Assembly (NCBI GenBank): GCA_944390025.1
Contig: CALXOK010000010.1
Span: 1 to 51,051 of the forward strand
DNA from: an uncultured Spirochaetales bacterium
GTDB lineage: Bacteria > Spirochaetota > Spirochaetia > Sphaerochaetales > Sphaerochaetaceae
Reading direction: 5' to 3'
Length of the DNA stretch: 51,051 nt
Within the stretch, counting starts at the first letter, position 1. Each line of letters begins with the position of its first letter. The position numbers and the translations under genes were made by a program. The notes below the pieces were generated by a model, which was not told the DNA's origin, did no database searches, and saw only the letters and a list, made by a program, of their open reading frames with translations. Of this stretch, positions 15,915 through 23,492 are shown one piece after another.

Positions 15915-16839
15915 TACTTTCTCCTGAGTCTTTCAGATTATGCTGCCTGCAGGCATCAAAAACAAGTCTCAGTTTTACAAGATACTGTTCTGCAAGCCGG
16001 CTTAAGACCTCAAAACGCTTCCATACAATGACTGCGGTAGAAGTGACAGGAGGGTCAAGAGGACGGAAGACAAGACCAGACTGGATGCATGATGGCACAA
16101 GGCCTTCAAAGCACAGCGTGCATCCAAGACCGGCCTGAGTGAGGAAACTTGCATTCAGTACAAGGTTGTAGCGGGCGACAATGTTAATCTCCTCACTTCT
16201 CAGCCCGATTTGTCCTGACAGGAATTTCTCAGAATTCTGCTGCTGTGAGACAATGAGAGGAAGACCCGCCAAATCATGTCCGCTCACAGTCTCCTTTCCT
16301 GCCAGAGGACAGTCTGACTTCATCAGCAGTCCCCACCTGTCGCACAAAGGCACTTCCAGAGTCTCATACTTGACGCTGTCCACATCATCGTAAAGCAGGC
16401 CGAAATCGATAAGTCCTTTGTCGAGCATCTCAAGGACAAACCGGGAATTCCCGCTTGATATGTCAAGTCTGATGTCAGGATGCTCATCACGGAGCATGGA
16501 TGCGGCTTTGGCAAACAGCAGCATGTTCCTGGTCTCTCCCATCCCGATATGTATCTCGCCGGAGAGGCTGTCATCCGCACAGCACAGCTCATTACGGGTC
16601 TTGTTGACCAGATTCATTATTTCCTCAGCCCGCTTTCTGAGAATCATGCCTTCCTGAGTCAGCGTCACCTTGCGTGAGCCCTTTCTTCCCCGGACAAGCA
16701 GCGGTTTGCCAATTTCTTCCTCCAGCTCTTTCAGCTGAGTTGAAAGTGTCGGCTGGGATACATTGAGAACTCCTGCTGCCTTTGTAATATTCTGCTCTCT
16801 TGCAACGGCAAGGAAGTATCTGAGCACTCTGATTTCCAT
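15901..16839 (-). CDS. LysR-family transcriptional regulator
   Basis: A 312-residue LysR protein. The winged HTH occupies residues 1-60 (LRYFLAVAREQNITKAAGVL, then QPTLSTQLKELEEEIGKPL), a linker helix follows to about 85, and a periplasmic-binding-like effector domain fills the rest (IHIGMGETRNMLLFAKAA, DFGLLYDDVDS). No adjacent target is obvious besides the co-transcribed acetyltransferase and the divergent DUF3737 operon 75 nt away, whose promoter lies in the shared region. Confidence 0.9.
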   Translation of the reverse strand: MEIRVLRYFLAVAREQNITKAAGVLNVSQPTLSTQLKELEEEIGKPLLVRGRKGSRKVTLTQEGMILRKRAEEIMNLVNKTRNELCCADDSLSGEIHIGMGETRNMLLFAKAASMLRDEHPDIRLDISSGNSRFVLEMLDKGLIDFGLLYDDVDSVKYETLEVPLCDRWGLLMKSDCPLAGKETVSGHDLAGLPLIVSQQQNSEKFLSGQIGLRSEEINIVARYNLVLNASFLTQAGLGCTLCFEGLVPSCIQSGLVFRPLDPPVTSTAVIVWKRFEVLSRLAEQYLVKLRLVFDACRQHNLKDSGESNDNT

Positions 16840-16914
16840 AGTTTTAACCTATCGATAATCATAAAAACAAAGTATTTGCTATTCAACAGTATTTTCTTTA
16901 AATTTTGTTCTGCT

Positions 16915-17151
16915 ATGAGAGAGACTGAAACTGATGAATGCACGATTAGAAATCTGGAAAAAGCCGGGTGCTGTGAGAAAACAATCCAGGCATACCTTGA
17001 GTGCAAGAAGAAAGGAAACACTGCAGCTCAGATAAACCTGCTGTCCAGGCAGAGGGAAGACATTCTTGATGACATACACGAAAAAGAAGGAAAGATTTCA
17101 GCTCTGGACTACCTTGTGTATGAGCTCGAGAAGAAGGAGAAAGGGATATGA
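16915..17151 (+). CDS. small helical protein upstream of DUF3737
   Basis: A 78-residue charged helical protein (MRETETDECTIRNLEK start), with heptads in IHEKEGKISALDYLVYELEKK. No family is recognised. An upstream ATG at 16876 would add 13 residues (LFNSIFFKF) that look untranslated, so I prefer 16915. The stop overlaps the DUF3737 start by 4 nt, which supports translation of both from one message. Confidence 0.6.
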   Translation: MRETETDECTIRNLEKAGCCEKTIQAYLECKKKGNTAAQINLLSRQREDILDDIHEKEGKISALDYLVYELEKKEKGI

Positions 17152-17993
17152 ATATAGTTGAGAATAAGGAATTCGATCAGGAACGTGCGCTTTACGGGAG
17201 CAGGGACCTGACAATAAGATCCTGTAGCTTTGACGGTCCTGCTGACGGAGAAAGCGCGATAAAGGAATGCAGGAACATCGATGTTGATAAATGTTTTTTC
17301 AATCTGCGCTACCCGATGTGGCACGTGCACAACCTCATCATCCGCGACAGCGCGATGACAGAGCTATGCCGCGCTGCGCTGTGGTATTCAGACAACATCG
17401 AGATAAGCGGAACGAAAATGCATGGCATCAAGGCACTCAGGGAGTGCAGCAACATAAGGATTGCAGACTGCGACATCATCAGCCCTGAGTTTGGATGGTC
17501 CAACCGGTCTGTTGAGATGAAAGACTCCAAAGCCGAGGGCGAATACTTCATGATGAGAAGCGAGGAGATCCGCTTCAAGAATGTCACATTCAAGGGCAAA
17601 TACTCCTTCCAGTACATCAGCAACGCAGTATTCGAGGACTGCACTTTCGACACTAAAGATGCTTTCTGGCATGCAAGAAACGTCCTTGTCAGGAACTGCA
17701 CTGTGAAAGGAGAATACCTGGCCTGGTACTGCGAGAATGTGACATTCGAGAACTGCCACATCATCGGAACCCAGCCGCTGTGCTACTGCAAAGGACTCAG
17801 ACTGGTCAACTGCTCGATGAGTGAATGTGACCTTGCCTTCGAGAAATCTGAAGTCGAAGCGGATATCACGACTCCGGTCATCAGCATAAAGAACCCCGCA
17901 TCCGGAAGAATCACGGTTCCTGCGGTCAGCGAGATCATCAGGGATGATGAAGCCTCAGAGGGTAAAGTCATCGTCAATGGAAGTGAGGAATAA
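17148..17993 (+). CDS. DUF3737 right-handed beta-helix protein
   Basis: The 281-residue protein is built from short coils with repeated N/D-C-x-F/I patterns (NIDVDKCFF, NIEISGTKM, NIRIADCDI, NVTFENCHI), the ladder of a right-handed beta-helix. It agrees with DUF3737 in length and in the opening ENKEFDQERALYGSRDLTI. No signal peptide is present, so it is cytoplasmic. No activity is established for the family that I know of. It sits between a small helical protein (4-nt overlap) and a cyclophilin-like protein. Confidence 0.83.
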   Translation: MNIVENKEFDQERALYGSRDLTIRSCSFDGPADGESAIKECRNIDVDKCFFNLRYPMWHVHNLIIRDSAMTELCRAALWYSDNIEISGTKMHGIKALRECSNIRIADCDIISPEFGWSNRSVEMKDSKAEGEYFMMRSEEIRFKNVTFKGKYSFQYISNAVFEDCTFDTKDAFWHARNVLVRNCTVKGEYLAWYCENVTFENCHIIGTQPLCYCKGLRLVNCSMSECDLAFEKSEVEADITTPVISIKNPASGRITVPAVSEIIRDDEASEGKVIVNGSEE

Positions 17994-18004
17994 GAAGACT
18001 TCTT

Positions 18005-18400
18005 ATGGCAGCCATGATTCTTCTGACTGCCGGTACAGCATTCTGCAAAGGACCTGAAATGATATTGACTATTGATGGGAAATCCTTCCCTTTTACGGCA
18101 GAAGACAATGTGGCGACAAGAGCGCTTGCCCGGAGACTTGAAGAAGGTCCCATCAGCCTTGAGATGAGGGATTATGGCGGTTTTGAAAAGGTCGGCGCTC
18201 CGGGTTTCTCCCTGCCCTCAGCTGACCACAGCATGAGGACAGAGGCCGGAGACATAGTGCTATACAATTCTGACAGCATTGTGATTTTCTACGGCTCGAA
18301 CAGCTGGTCATACACGAAAATCGGGCATATTGATGACACTGCAGCCCTGACTGAAGCACTCAGAAACAGGACTGTCAGTATCACATTTACTGCAGGCTGA
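18005..18400 (+). CDS. cyclophilin-like fold protein; N-terminus possibly frameshifted
   Basis: The 131 residues after a short hydrophobic start (MAAMILLTAGTAFC) fit the small cyclophilin-like family (MILTIDGKSFPFTAEDN, ISLEMRDYGGFEKVGAPGFSLP, GDIVLYNSDSIVIFYGSNSWSYTKIG). The signal peptide has no positive charge at its start, which is odd. Just upstream, GTG at 17983 opens the frame V-R-N-K-K; removing the single A at 17998 would join it in phase and give MRNKKLLMAAMILLTAG, a textbook signal peptide. Either a 1-nt error or a real frameshift is likely. The protein is probably exported. Its 3' end overlaps the convergent oxidoreductase by 14 nt. Confidence 0.7.
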   Translation: MAAMILLTAGTAFCKGPEMILTIDGKSFPFTAEDNVATRALARRLEEGPISLEMRDYGGFEKVGAPGFSLPSADHSMRTEAGDIVLYNSDSIVIFYGSNSWSYTKIGHIDDTAALTEALRNRTVSITFTAG

Positions 18401-19529
18401 AGCTCTTGCCGAGCATCGAGCGGGCTTTTGCATAGTTTTCCCTGGTGCCGATGAAGACGGCACCGGTGAGAACGGAATCCTTCACGAACCAGGCCTCACG
18501 TTTTGTCTCATCCTGTCTGACAACTGCCTCAGCATCCCTGTCAAAGACATTTCCGAGGCTTATGACATCAAGACCGGAAACCTTAAGCATGCTGGAAGGC
18601 GTGCCTGCCTTGTATTCAGCCTGTCCTCCTGAGAGCACTGAAGCAAGGGTGCGTCCCATATCCATCGCGGCAGAAAGCTGTCCGGGAATGCCTGATACAC
18701 TCTGTGCGACATCCCCTATTGCATATATGTCCTCATGACTTGTCCTCAGGTGTTCATCCACCAGGACTCCTCTGTCACATCTGAGTCCGGCATCAAGAGC
18801 GAGGAAGATATCAGGGCGTATTCCGACAGACTCGACAACGGTGTCTGCAGGAACGGTGAAACCGTCATCGCACTTCACTGCACTGACACATCCGTTCTGA
18901 GTCAGGAAGTTGGAGGTCTTCACCGGGCACAGCACGTTCACGCCCATGTTCTCAAGACGGTGCTGGAGGTAGAGTGCGCTGTCCCTGTCAAGCTGACGCG
19001 GCAGCAGCCAGGCAAAGCTTTCCATGACCGTGACACTGGTATTTACACACCGGGCAATCTCACAGGCCGCCTCAAGACCGAGCAGACCTCCACCGATTAC
19101 CACAGGTTTTTCCTTATGGTTCTTGAGCCATGCTCTCAGCGTATAGACATCATCATATGTCCTCAGGGCGAAAATTCCATCTGCCCTTCCGCCTGGAAGA
19201 GGAAGACGGTTTGCCTCGGCGCCATTTGCAAGCACGAGCACATCATATTCATGTGTCTTTCCGTCGGATGTGTATACAAGCTTGTTTTCCGGATCGATAT
19301 TGTCCACGTGTACAGCCTGCAGGCTGTAGCGTCTGTCGTTGATACCCGGCTTTATCGCAAGGTCCTCAACGCTGGCACCATCTTCAAGCAGAGACAGGAT
19401 ACGGGCTCTGTAATAAGGGCTGAATGCCTCCTGGGAGAAGACTTCAATACGGCAGTCTTCCATGAGCTTGAGAATACTGGTCACGAATGTATATGATGCG
19501 ATTCCGTTTCCAACGACAATGATCTTCAT
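18387..19529 (-). CDS. FAD/NAD(P)-dependent oxidoreductase (NirB/rubredoxin reductase-like)
   Basis: A 380-residue two-dinucleotide-domain flavoprotein. The N-terminal FAD loop reads VVGNGIASYTFVTSIL, the NAD(P)H loop VVIGGGLLGLEAACEIA (about 142-158), and the second FAD contact DIYAIGDVAQ (about 268-277). The pattern fits class I pyridine-nucleotide oxidoreductases such as rubredoxin or nitrite reductase FAD subunits, which pass electrons from NAD(P)H to a small carrier. No carrier gene is adjacent. The ribosome site GAGGAGG is part of a hairpin just upstream (19531-19579). Confidence 0.85.
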   Translation of the reverse strand: MKIIVVGNGIASYTFVTSILKLMEDCRIEVFSQEAFSPYYRARILSLLEDGASVEDLAIKPGINDRRYSLQAVHVDNIDPENKLVYTSDGKTHEYDVLVLANGAEANRLPLPGGRADGIFALRTYDDVYTLRAWLKNHKEKPVVIGGGLLGLEAACEIARCVNTSVTVMESFAWLLPRQLDRDSALYLQHRLENMGVNVLCPVKTSNFLTQNGCVSAVKCDDGFTVPADTVVESVGIRPDIFLALDAGLRCDRGVLVDEHLRTSHEDIYAIGDVAQSVSGIPGQLSAAMDMGRTLASVLSGGQAEYKAGTPSSMLKVSGLDVISLGNVFDRDAEAVVRQDETKREAWFVKDSVLTGAVFIGTRENYAKARSMLGKSFSLQ

Positions 19530-19530
19530 G

Positions 19531-19579
19531 AAAAAGCCTCCTCTTGACCATGTCTAACTATCATAGTCCAAAAGGAGGC
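19531..19579 (-). terminator. terminator hairpin sharing the downstream ribosome site
   Basis: On the minus strand GCCTCCTTTTGG (19579-19568) pairs with TCAAGAGGAGGC (19547-19536) over about 12 bp including two G-U pairs, followed at once by TTTTT (19535-19531). It closes the SIMPL/NUDIX/Mrp operon. Its 3' arm contains the GAGGAGG used by the oxidoreductase start, so the folded RNA would also hide that site. The loop contains the palindrome ACTATCATAGT. Confidence 0.6.
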
Positions 19580-19601
19580 CTGCGGTAAACATCAGAAGTT
19601 G

Positions 19602-20315
19602 TCAGTACATCTCAAACGTGACATTCACATCGGCACTGACCTCAAGATCACCTGCATAGAAGGATGCGCTTGATGTGAGCGAACTTTCATCCTTTGCAGC
19701 CGCGCTGAGCAGAACCGGCTGGATTCTGTTTGAAGCATAGTAGCTGCCGCTTTCAGAGATTGTGACTGCATCACCAAGACTCATTCCGGCTGCCTCTGCA
19801 TAGAGCTTCGCTTTCTCAAGTGCGTTCTGCACAGCCAGAAGGCGGGCTTCGTTCCTCACGGCCTCCCTGTCTGAAGCATCCAGCGAGATGGATGAAAGTG
19901 AGATGCCTGTCACAGCTGACAGACTGTCAACGATACTGGCAAGATCATCAAGATTCCTTACCGTGACACTTGCTGACTGACTGGAAGTCTGTCCTATGAG
20001 AATCTGCACTCCATCCTCATAGCGGTACTCAGGGTACATGCTCATGCCTGTTGTGCGGATATCCTCAGAAGGAATGCCGTACTCATCGTGAAGTATTGAA
20101 TACACCTTCTCCATTCTGGCATTCGTCTGGCTCTGGGCTTCAGCCGTAGTCTGGGCAGTCTGCTCGATTGAGACAGAGAAAGAAGCCATATCCGGTTCGA
20201 CACTCACGCTTCCGCTTCCGGAAACAGAGACTGTCCCACAGGAACTGTCATCCATGCTCTGGCATGATGTGAATGCCAGAAGGACAGCAAGAGAAAGAAC
20301 GATGAATTTCCTCAT
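19602..20315 (-). CDS. SIMPL-domain (DUF541) lipoprotein
   Basis: A 237-residue exported protein. The signal peptide MRKFIVLSLAVLLAFTSC ends in a lipobox-like FTSC, so lipidation at Cys18 is likely. The mature part is a DUF541/SIMPL domain: VSVSGSGSVSVEPDMASFSV, MEKVYSILHDEYGI and ENALEKAKLYAEAAG. Such periplasmic or outer-membrane proteins have roles in envelope stress, but the mechanism is unclear. Last gene of the leftward Mrp-NUDIX-SIMPL operon, with a 4-nt overlap with the NUDIX gene. Confidence 0.85.
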   Translation of the reverse strand: MRKFIVLSLAVLLAFTSCQSMDDSSCGTVSVSGSGSVSVEPDMASFSVSIEQTAQTTAEAQSQTNARMEKVYSILHDEYGIPSEDIRTTGMSMYPEYRYEDGVQILIGQTSSQSASVTVRNLDDLASIVDSLSAVTGISLSSISLDASDREAVRNEARLLAVQNALEKAKLYAEAAGMSLGDAVTISESGSYYASNRIQPVLLSAAAKDESSLTSSASFYAGDLEVSADVNVTFEMY

Positions 20316-20917
20316 TTGCTTTTCTCCTCATCTTTTTTGAGTTTTCTTGCCAGCAGGGCGCTGGCTGCCAGCATCAGAGCGTTGTCTGCCTCCCCCTGAC
20401 CCATTCTCTCCAGAACCTCATCGACAGGAAGCGAATAGACATCAATCTCCTCGTTGGCATCAAGATTCTGACCGCTGACCAGCTCAAGGTCCTCAGCCAG
20501 GTAGATATGCTGATGGTTGGACATGAATGCATTGTTCGGGCACAGGGTTGCCAGATGTGTCACACGTCCTGACCTGCATCCGGTCTCCTCCAGCAGTTCG
20601 CGCTCGGCAGCAGCCTGAGGTTCCTCTCCCTTCTCGACAAGACCTGCCGGGAATTCAAGAGTCACGCTGTCGCTTCCATGACGGTACTGCTTTTCCACAA
20701 TCGTTCTGAGGACTCCGTCATTGTCCCGGTAGACAGGAATGATGATGACCCACTCAGGGCATTCAATCTCAATGAATCGTCCGCTGCGTCCATCCCTGCT
20801 TTTCCGGTCAACCTCATTGACAGAGAAGATGGCACATTCATATGTGCGCCTGCGTCCTGTAGTCTTCCACATGAGATGCGTGGCATCCTCTTCTTTCTTC
20901 CTGATTTCATCAAACAT
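20312..20917 (-). CDS. NUDIX hydrolase, ADP-ribose pyrophosphatase-like
   Basis: The 201-residue protein contains the NUDIX box around residues 94-116: GLVEKGEEPQAAAERELLEE followed by TG. The box binds metals and hydrolyses nucleoside diphosphates linked to another moiety. The upstream region (IIIPVYRDNDGVLRTIVEKQ YRHG) and size fit ADP-ribose pyrophosphatases. The start MFDEIRKKEE follows an AAGGAAG ribosome site and joins the mrp stop as TAATG; a longer upstream frame lies inside mrp and is not favoured. Confidence 0.87.
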   Translation of the reverse strand: MFDEIRKKEEDATHLMWKTTGRRRTYECAIFSVNEVDRKSRDGRSGRFIEIECPEWVIIIPVYRDNDGVLRTIVEKQYRHGSDSVTLEFPAGLVEKGEEPQAAAERELLEETGCRSGRVTHLATLCPNNAFMSNHQHIYLAEDLELVSGQNLDANEEIDVYSLPVDEVLERMGQGEADNALMLAASALLARKLKKDEEKSK

Positions 20918-21843
20918 TATTTCTTCCTTGACGGGCAGTTGCTTGTGCATGAGGCACAGGCTGACGGGGAACACTGAGGAGTTCCAAGGAATGAAGTGTC
21001 ACGTCCTGTGGAACAGGCTGTGCCGAAATTGATCTTGCGGCAGATTTCCATCAGGGCCTCTCTTGAAGGATGGCTTGCTCCGTTTGACATGAAATCTACA
21101 CCGCTGTCCTCTGCCTCCCTGAGGTCAATTTCCATAGGGACACGGCCAAGGAACGGGACATGCATTTCACTGCACATTTTCTCTCCGCCTCCGATGCCGA
21201 AAACGGGAATCTCCTTGCCGCAGTCAGGGCAGATGAGGCCGGACATGTTCTCAATGACTCCGATAATCGCGCAGCCAAGCTTGCGTGAGAATCCGACTGA
21301 ACGGCGTGCATCCAGCACCGCGACACTCTGAGGAGTCGTCACGATGATTGTTCCTGTCAGAGAGTATATTGACTGGCAGACAGTCAGCTGCTCATCACCT
21401 GTTCCAGGAGGCGAGTCGATGAGGAGGTAATCGAGAGTGCCCCACTCGACATCCGCGAGGAACTGCCTGATAGCGGTGTTCTTCAGGCTTCCGCGCCAGA
21501 TGATAGGAGCATCCGGGTCCTGAATCGCAAAGGCCAGAGATACGACCTTGAGGTTTTTCCTTGGCTCCACCGGGTAGAGAGTCTTCCCGTCAGGGGAGCC
21601 CAGAACTCCGTCCTCACAGCCAAGCATTTTAGCCACATTCGGTCCTGTGATATCTGTATCGAGAATACCGACCGTGCAGCCCATATCGACCAGGGCATTG
21701 GCCAGATTCACTGTTATCGTGGTTTTTCCTACACCACCCTTTCCAGACATGATGAGAATCTTCCTGCTGATCTTATCCATCCTTTCCTGGATTTTCTCTG
21801 TCTGAAGATCCCATTCGTCTTTAACATTAGCAGATTCTGCCAT
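20917..21843 (-). CDS. Mrp/NBP35-family P-loop ATPase, Fe-S carrier
   Basis: The 308-residue ATPase has the deviant Walker A MSGKGGVGKTTITVNLA (about 33-49), the switch GILDTDITGPNVAKMLG, Walker B LLIDSPPGTGDEQLT, and the CxxC pair SGLICPDCGKE that binds a bridging Fe-S cluster in Mrp/ApbC carriers. The C-terminal tail adds a Cys cluster (CSPSACASCTSNC), unusual in position and perhaps a second metal or cluster site. It hands Fe-S clusters to apo-proteins. The start MAESANV is fixed by a strong AGGAGGAG site. Confidence 0.88.
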   Translation of the reverse strand: MAESANVKDEWDLQTEKIQERMDKISRKILIMSGKGGVGKTTITVNLANALVDMGCTVGILDTDITGPNVAKMLGCEDGVLGSPDGKTLYPVEPRKNLKVVSLAFAIQDPDAPIIWRGSLKNTAIRQFLADVEWGTLDYLLIDSPPGTGDEQLTVCQSIYSLTGTIIVTTPQSVAVLDARRSVGFSRKLGCAIIGVIENMSGLICPDCGKEIPVFGIGGGEKMCSEMHVPFLGRVPMEIDLREAEDSGVDFMSNGASHPSREALMEICRKINFGTACSTGRDTSFLGTPQCSPSACASCTSNCPSRKK

Positions 21844-21952
21844 TGTCTCCTCCTGGGATAAACATACTTTCACGCACAAAAAAAGGCAAGGAAACCATCC
21901 CTCTCACAGCAATAATTGATGTTGTCACGTCTAAGGACTATTATTAGCCCTG

Positions 21953-22696
21953 ATGGAAGACAAGGAATATCTTAAAAGAATAAACATCGTGCTTGTTGAC
22001 ACGCAGGACGGTGCGAATATCGGCAGTGTCTGCAGGGCCATGAAGACAATGGGGCTGAGTGATCTGACACTTGTCACCAAGCGCACCTACGATGAGAACC
22101 GGGTGAGGACTCTTGCCCTTCATGCACAGGACCTTTATGACAATGCCAGAATATGCCCAACGCTTGAAGAGGCGCTCAAGGACAGCATCTTCACTGTCGG
22201 AGCGACAAGAAGAAGAGGTAAATTCCGCAAGCTTTCGGCATACTCTCCAGTACAGCTTGCCCAGAAAGTCTCCACGCTTCCTGAAGGCCGTGTCTCAATT
22301 GTCTTCGGCCGTGAGTCGGACGGACTGAGGGATGAAGAAGTCATGATGTGTTCCTCCATCGTCACAATTCCGACAAGCGACGCGTTTCCTTCCCTCAATC
22401 TCGCCCAGTCTGTCCAGATTATCGCATACGAGCTTTTCAACAGGGCCCAGAAATACCCGGTTGGGATGAATGCGGTCAGCCATGAGAGAGTGCTTGAGGC
22501 CGTCTGCAATGCTTCCACACATCTTGAGGCAATCGGTTACTATAAATGGGATGAGGAGAAAAAGTGGACGGAGAATTTTCTGAAGGACATGCTTGAGCGT
22601 GTAGCCCTGAGCGAAAGCGAGATGCAGCGCTTCGACAAGATCTTTTCCAAGATTGAGAAAATCAAGATTTATAAGGACAGGCCCGATAATGAGTGA
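21953..22696 (+). CDS. tRNA 2'-O-methyltransferase TrmJ-like (SPOUT)
   Basis: The 247-residue protein has a SPOUT trefoil-knot methyltransferase domain (1-160): VLVDTQDGANIGSVCRAMKTMG at the start, then VSIVFGRESDGLRDEEV and TSDAFPSLNLAQSVQIIAYE, which form the knot and SAM site. The C-terminal tail (about 175-247) is helical. This is the TrmJ pattern, which methylates the 2'-OH of nucleotide 32 in several tRNAs. It heads a rightward operon, overlapping the GDPD gene by 8 nt. Confidence 0.88.
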   Translation: MEDKEYLKRINIVLVDTQDGANIGSVCRAMKTMGLSDLTLVTKRTYDENRVRTLALHAQDLYDNARICPTLEEALKDSIFTVGATRRRGKFRKLSAYSPVQLAQKVSTLPEGRVSIVFGRESDGLRDEEVMMCSSIVTIPTSDAFPSLNLAQSVQIIAYELFNRAQKYPVGMNAVSHERVLEAVCNASTHLEAIGYYKWDEEKKWTENFLKDMLERVALSESEMQRFDKIFSKIEKIKIYKDRPDNE

Positions 22697-23492
22697 ATAT
22701 GAATTTCTCAGCCCGCTTCCGCGTGTCATTGCACACAGGGGCGACAGTAAGAACTATCCGGAAAACACCCTTCCAGCCTTTCTTTCTGCAGTGAAGATGG
22801 GCATCGATGTAGTCGAGACTGACATACACATCACAAAGGATGGCAAGCTGGTCATCTGGCATGATCCGACCCTTGAGAGGAACACTGATGGAAGAGGAAG
22901 GATTGAAGACCATACGCTTGAAGAGCTTCAGAAGTACGATGCAGGCTATACCTTCACACCAGACGGAGGTAATACTTACCCGTTCCGCGGCAAGGGAGTG
23001 AGAATCTGCACACTCTCCCAGGCGCTGGAAGAATGTCCCAATCAGCGCTTCAATATTGACCTGAAAACAAAGTGTGACGCAATTGTTGATGAATTCATAC
23101 GGGTAATCAGGGCACATGATGCAGTCAGCCGTGTCGTCGGCGCCTCTTTTCATATCTCGAACCTGAAAAGACTGAGAACCCTTGCCCCGGACTTCCTGAC
23201 AAGCATCACAACCGGGGAGGTTGCAAGGATTCTCCTGAGAATGAAGACCCACACGCTGCCTGATACATTCAGCCGCAAGATAATCTTCCAGATTCCAAGG
23301 AAGGCTTACGGCATAAACATCGTGACACCGGAATTCGTAAGACAGATGCATGAGCGTGATGCCATCGTGATGGTCTGGACCATAAATGATGAGATTCAGA
23401 TGAGACAGCTGTATAATATGGGAGTCGATTCTGTCATGACTGATGATCCTGCCCTGCTGATCAGGGTTGCGGAGGATATGGGAATAAGATAG
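22689..23492 (+). CDS. glycerophosphodiester phosphodiesterase
   Basis: A 267-residue cytoplasmic GDPD TIM barrel: VIAHRGDSKNYPENTLPAF (about 12-30) with the catalytic His, VETDIHITKDGKLVIWHDPT with metal ligands and the second His, and RFNIDLK. It cleaves glycerophosphodiesters to glycerol-3-phosphate and an alcohol, recycling phospholipid head groups. The start MSEYEFLSP overlaps the trmJ end; the in-frame ATG 12 codons earlier lies deeper inside trmJ and is less likely. No signal peptide. Confidence 0.9.
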   Translation: MSEYEFLSPLPRVIAHRGDSKNYPENTLPAFLSAVKMGIDVVETDIHITKDGKLVIWHDPTLERNTDGRGRIEDHTLEELQKYDAGYTFTPDGGNTYPFRGKGVRICTLSQALEECPNQRFNIDLKTKCDAIVDEFIRVIRAHDAVSRVVGASFHISNLKRLRTLAPDFLTSITTGEVARILLRMKTHTLPDTFSRKIIFQIPRKAYGINIVTPEFVRQMHERDAIVMVWTINDEIQMRQLYNMGVDSVMTDDPALLIRVAEDMGIR

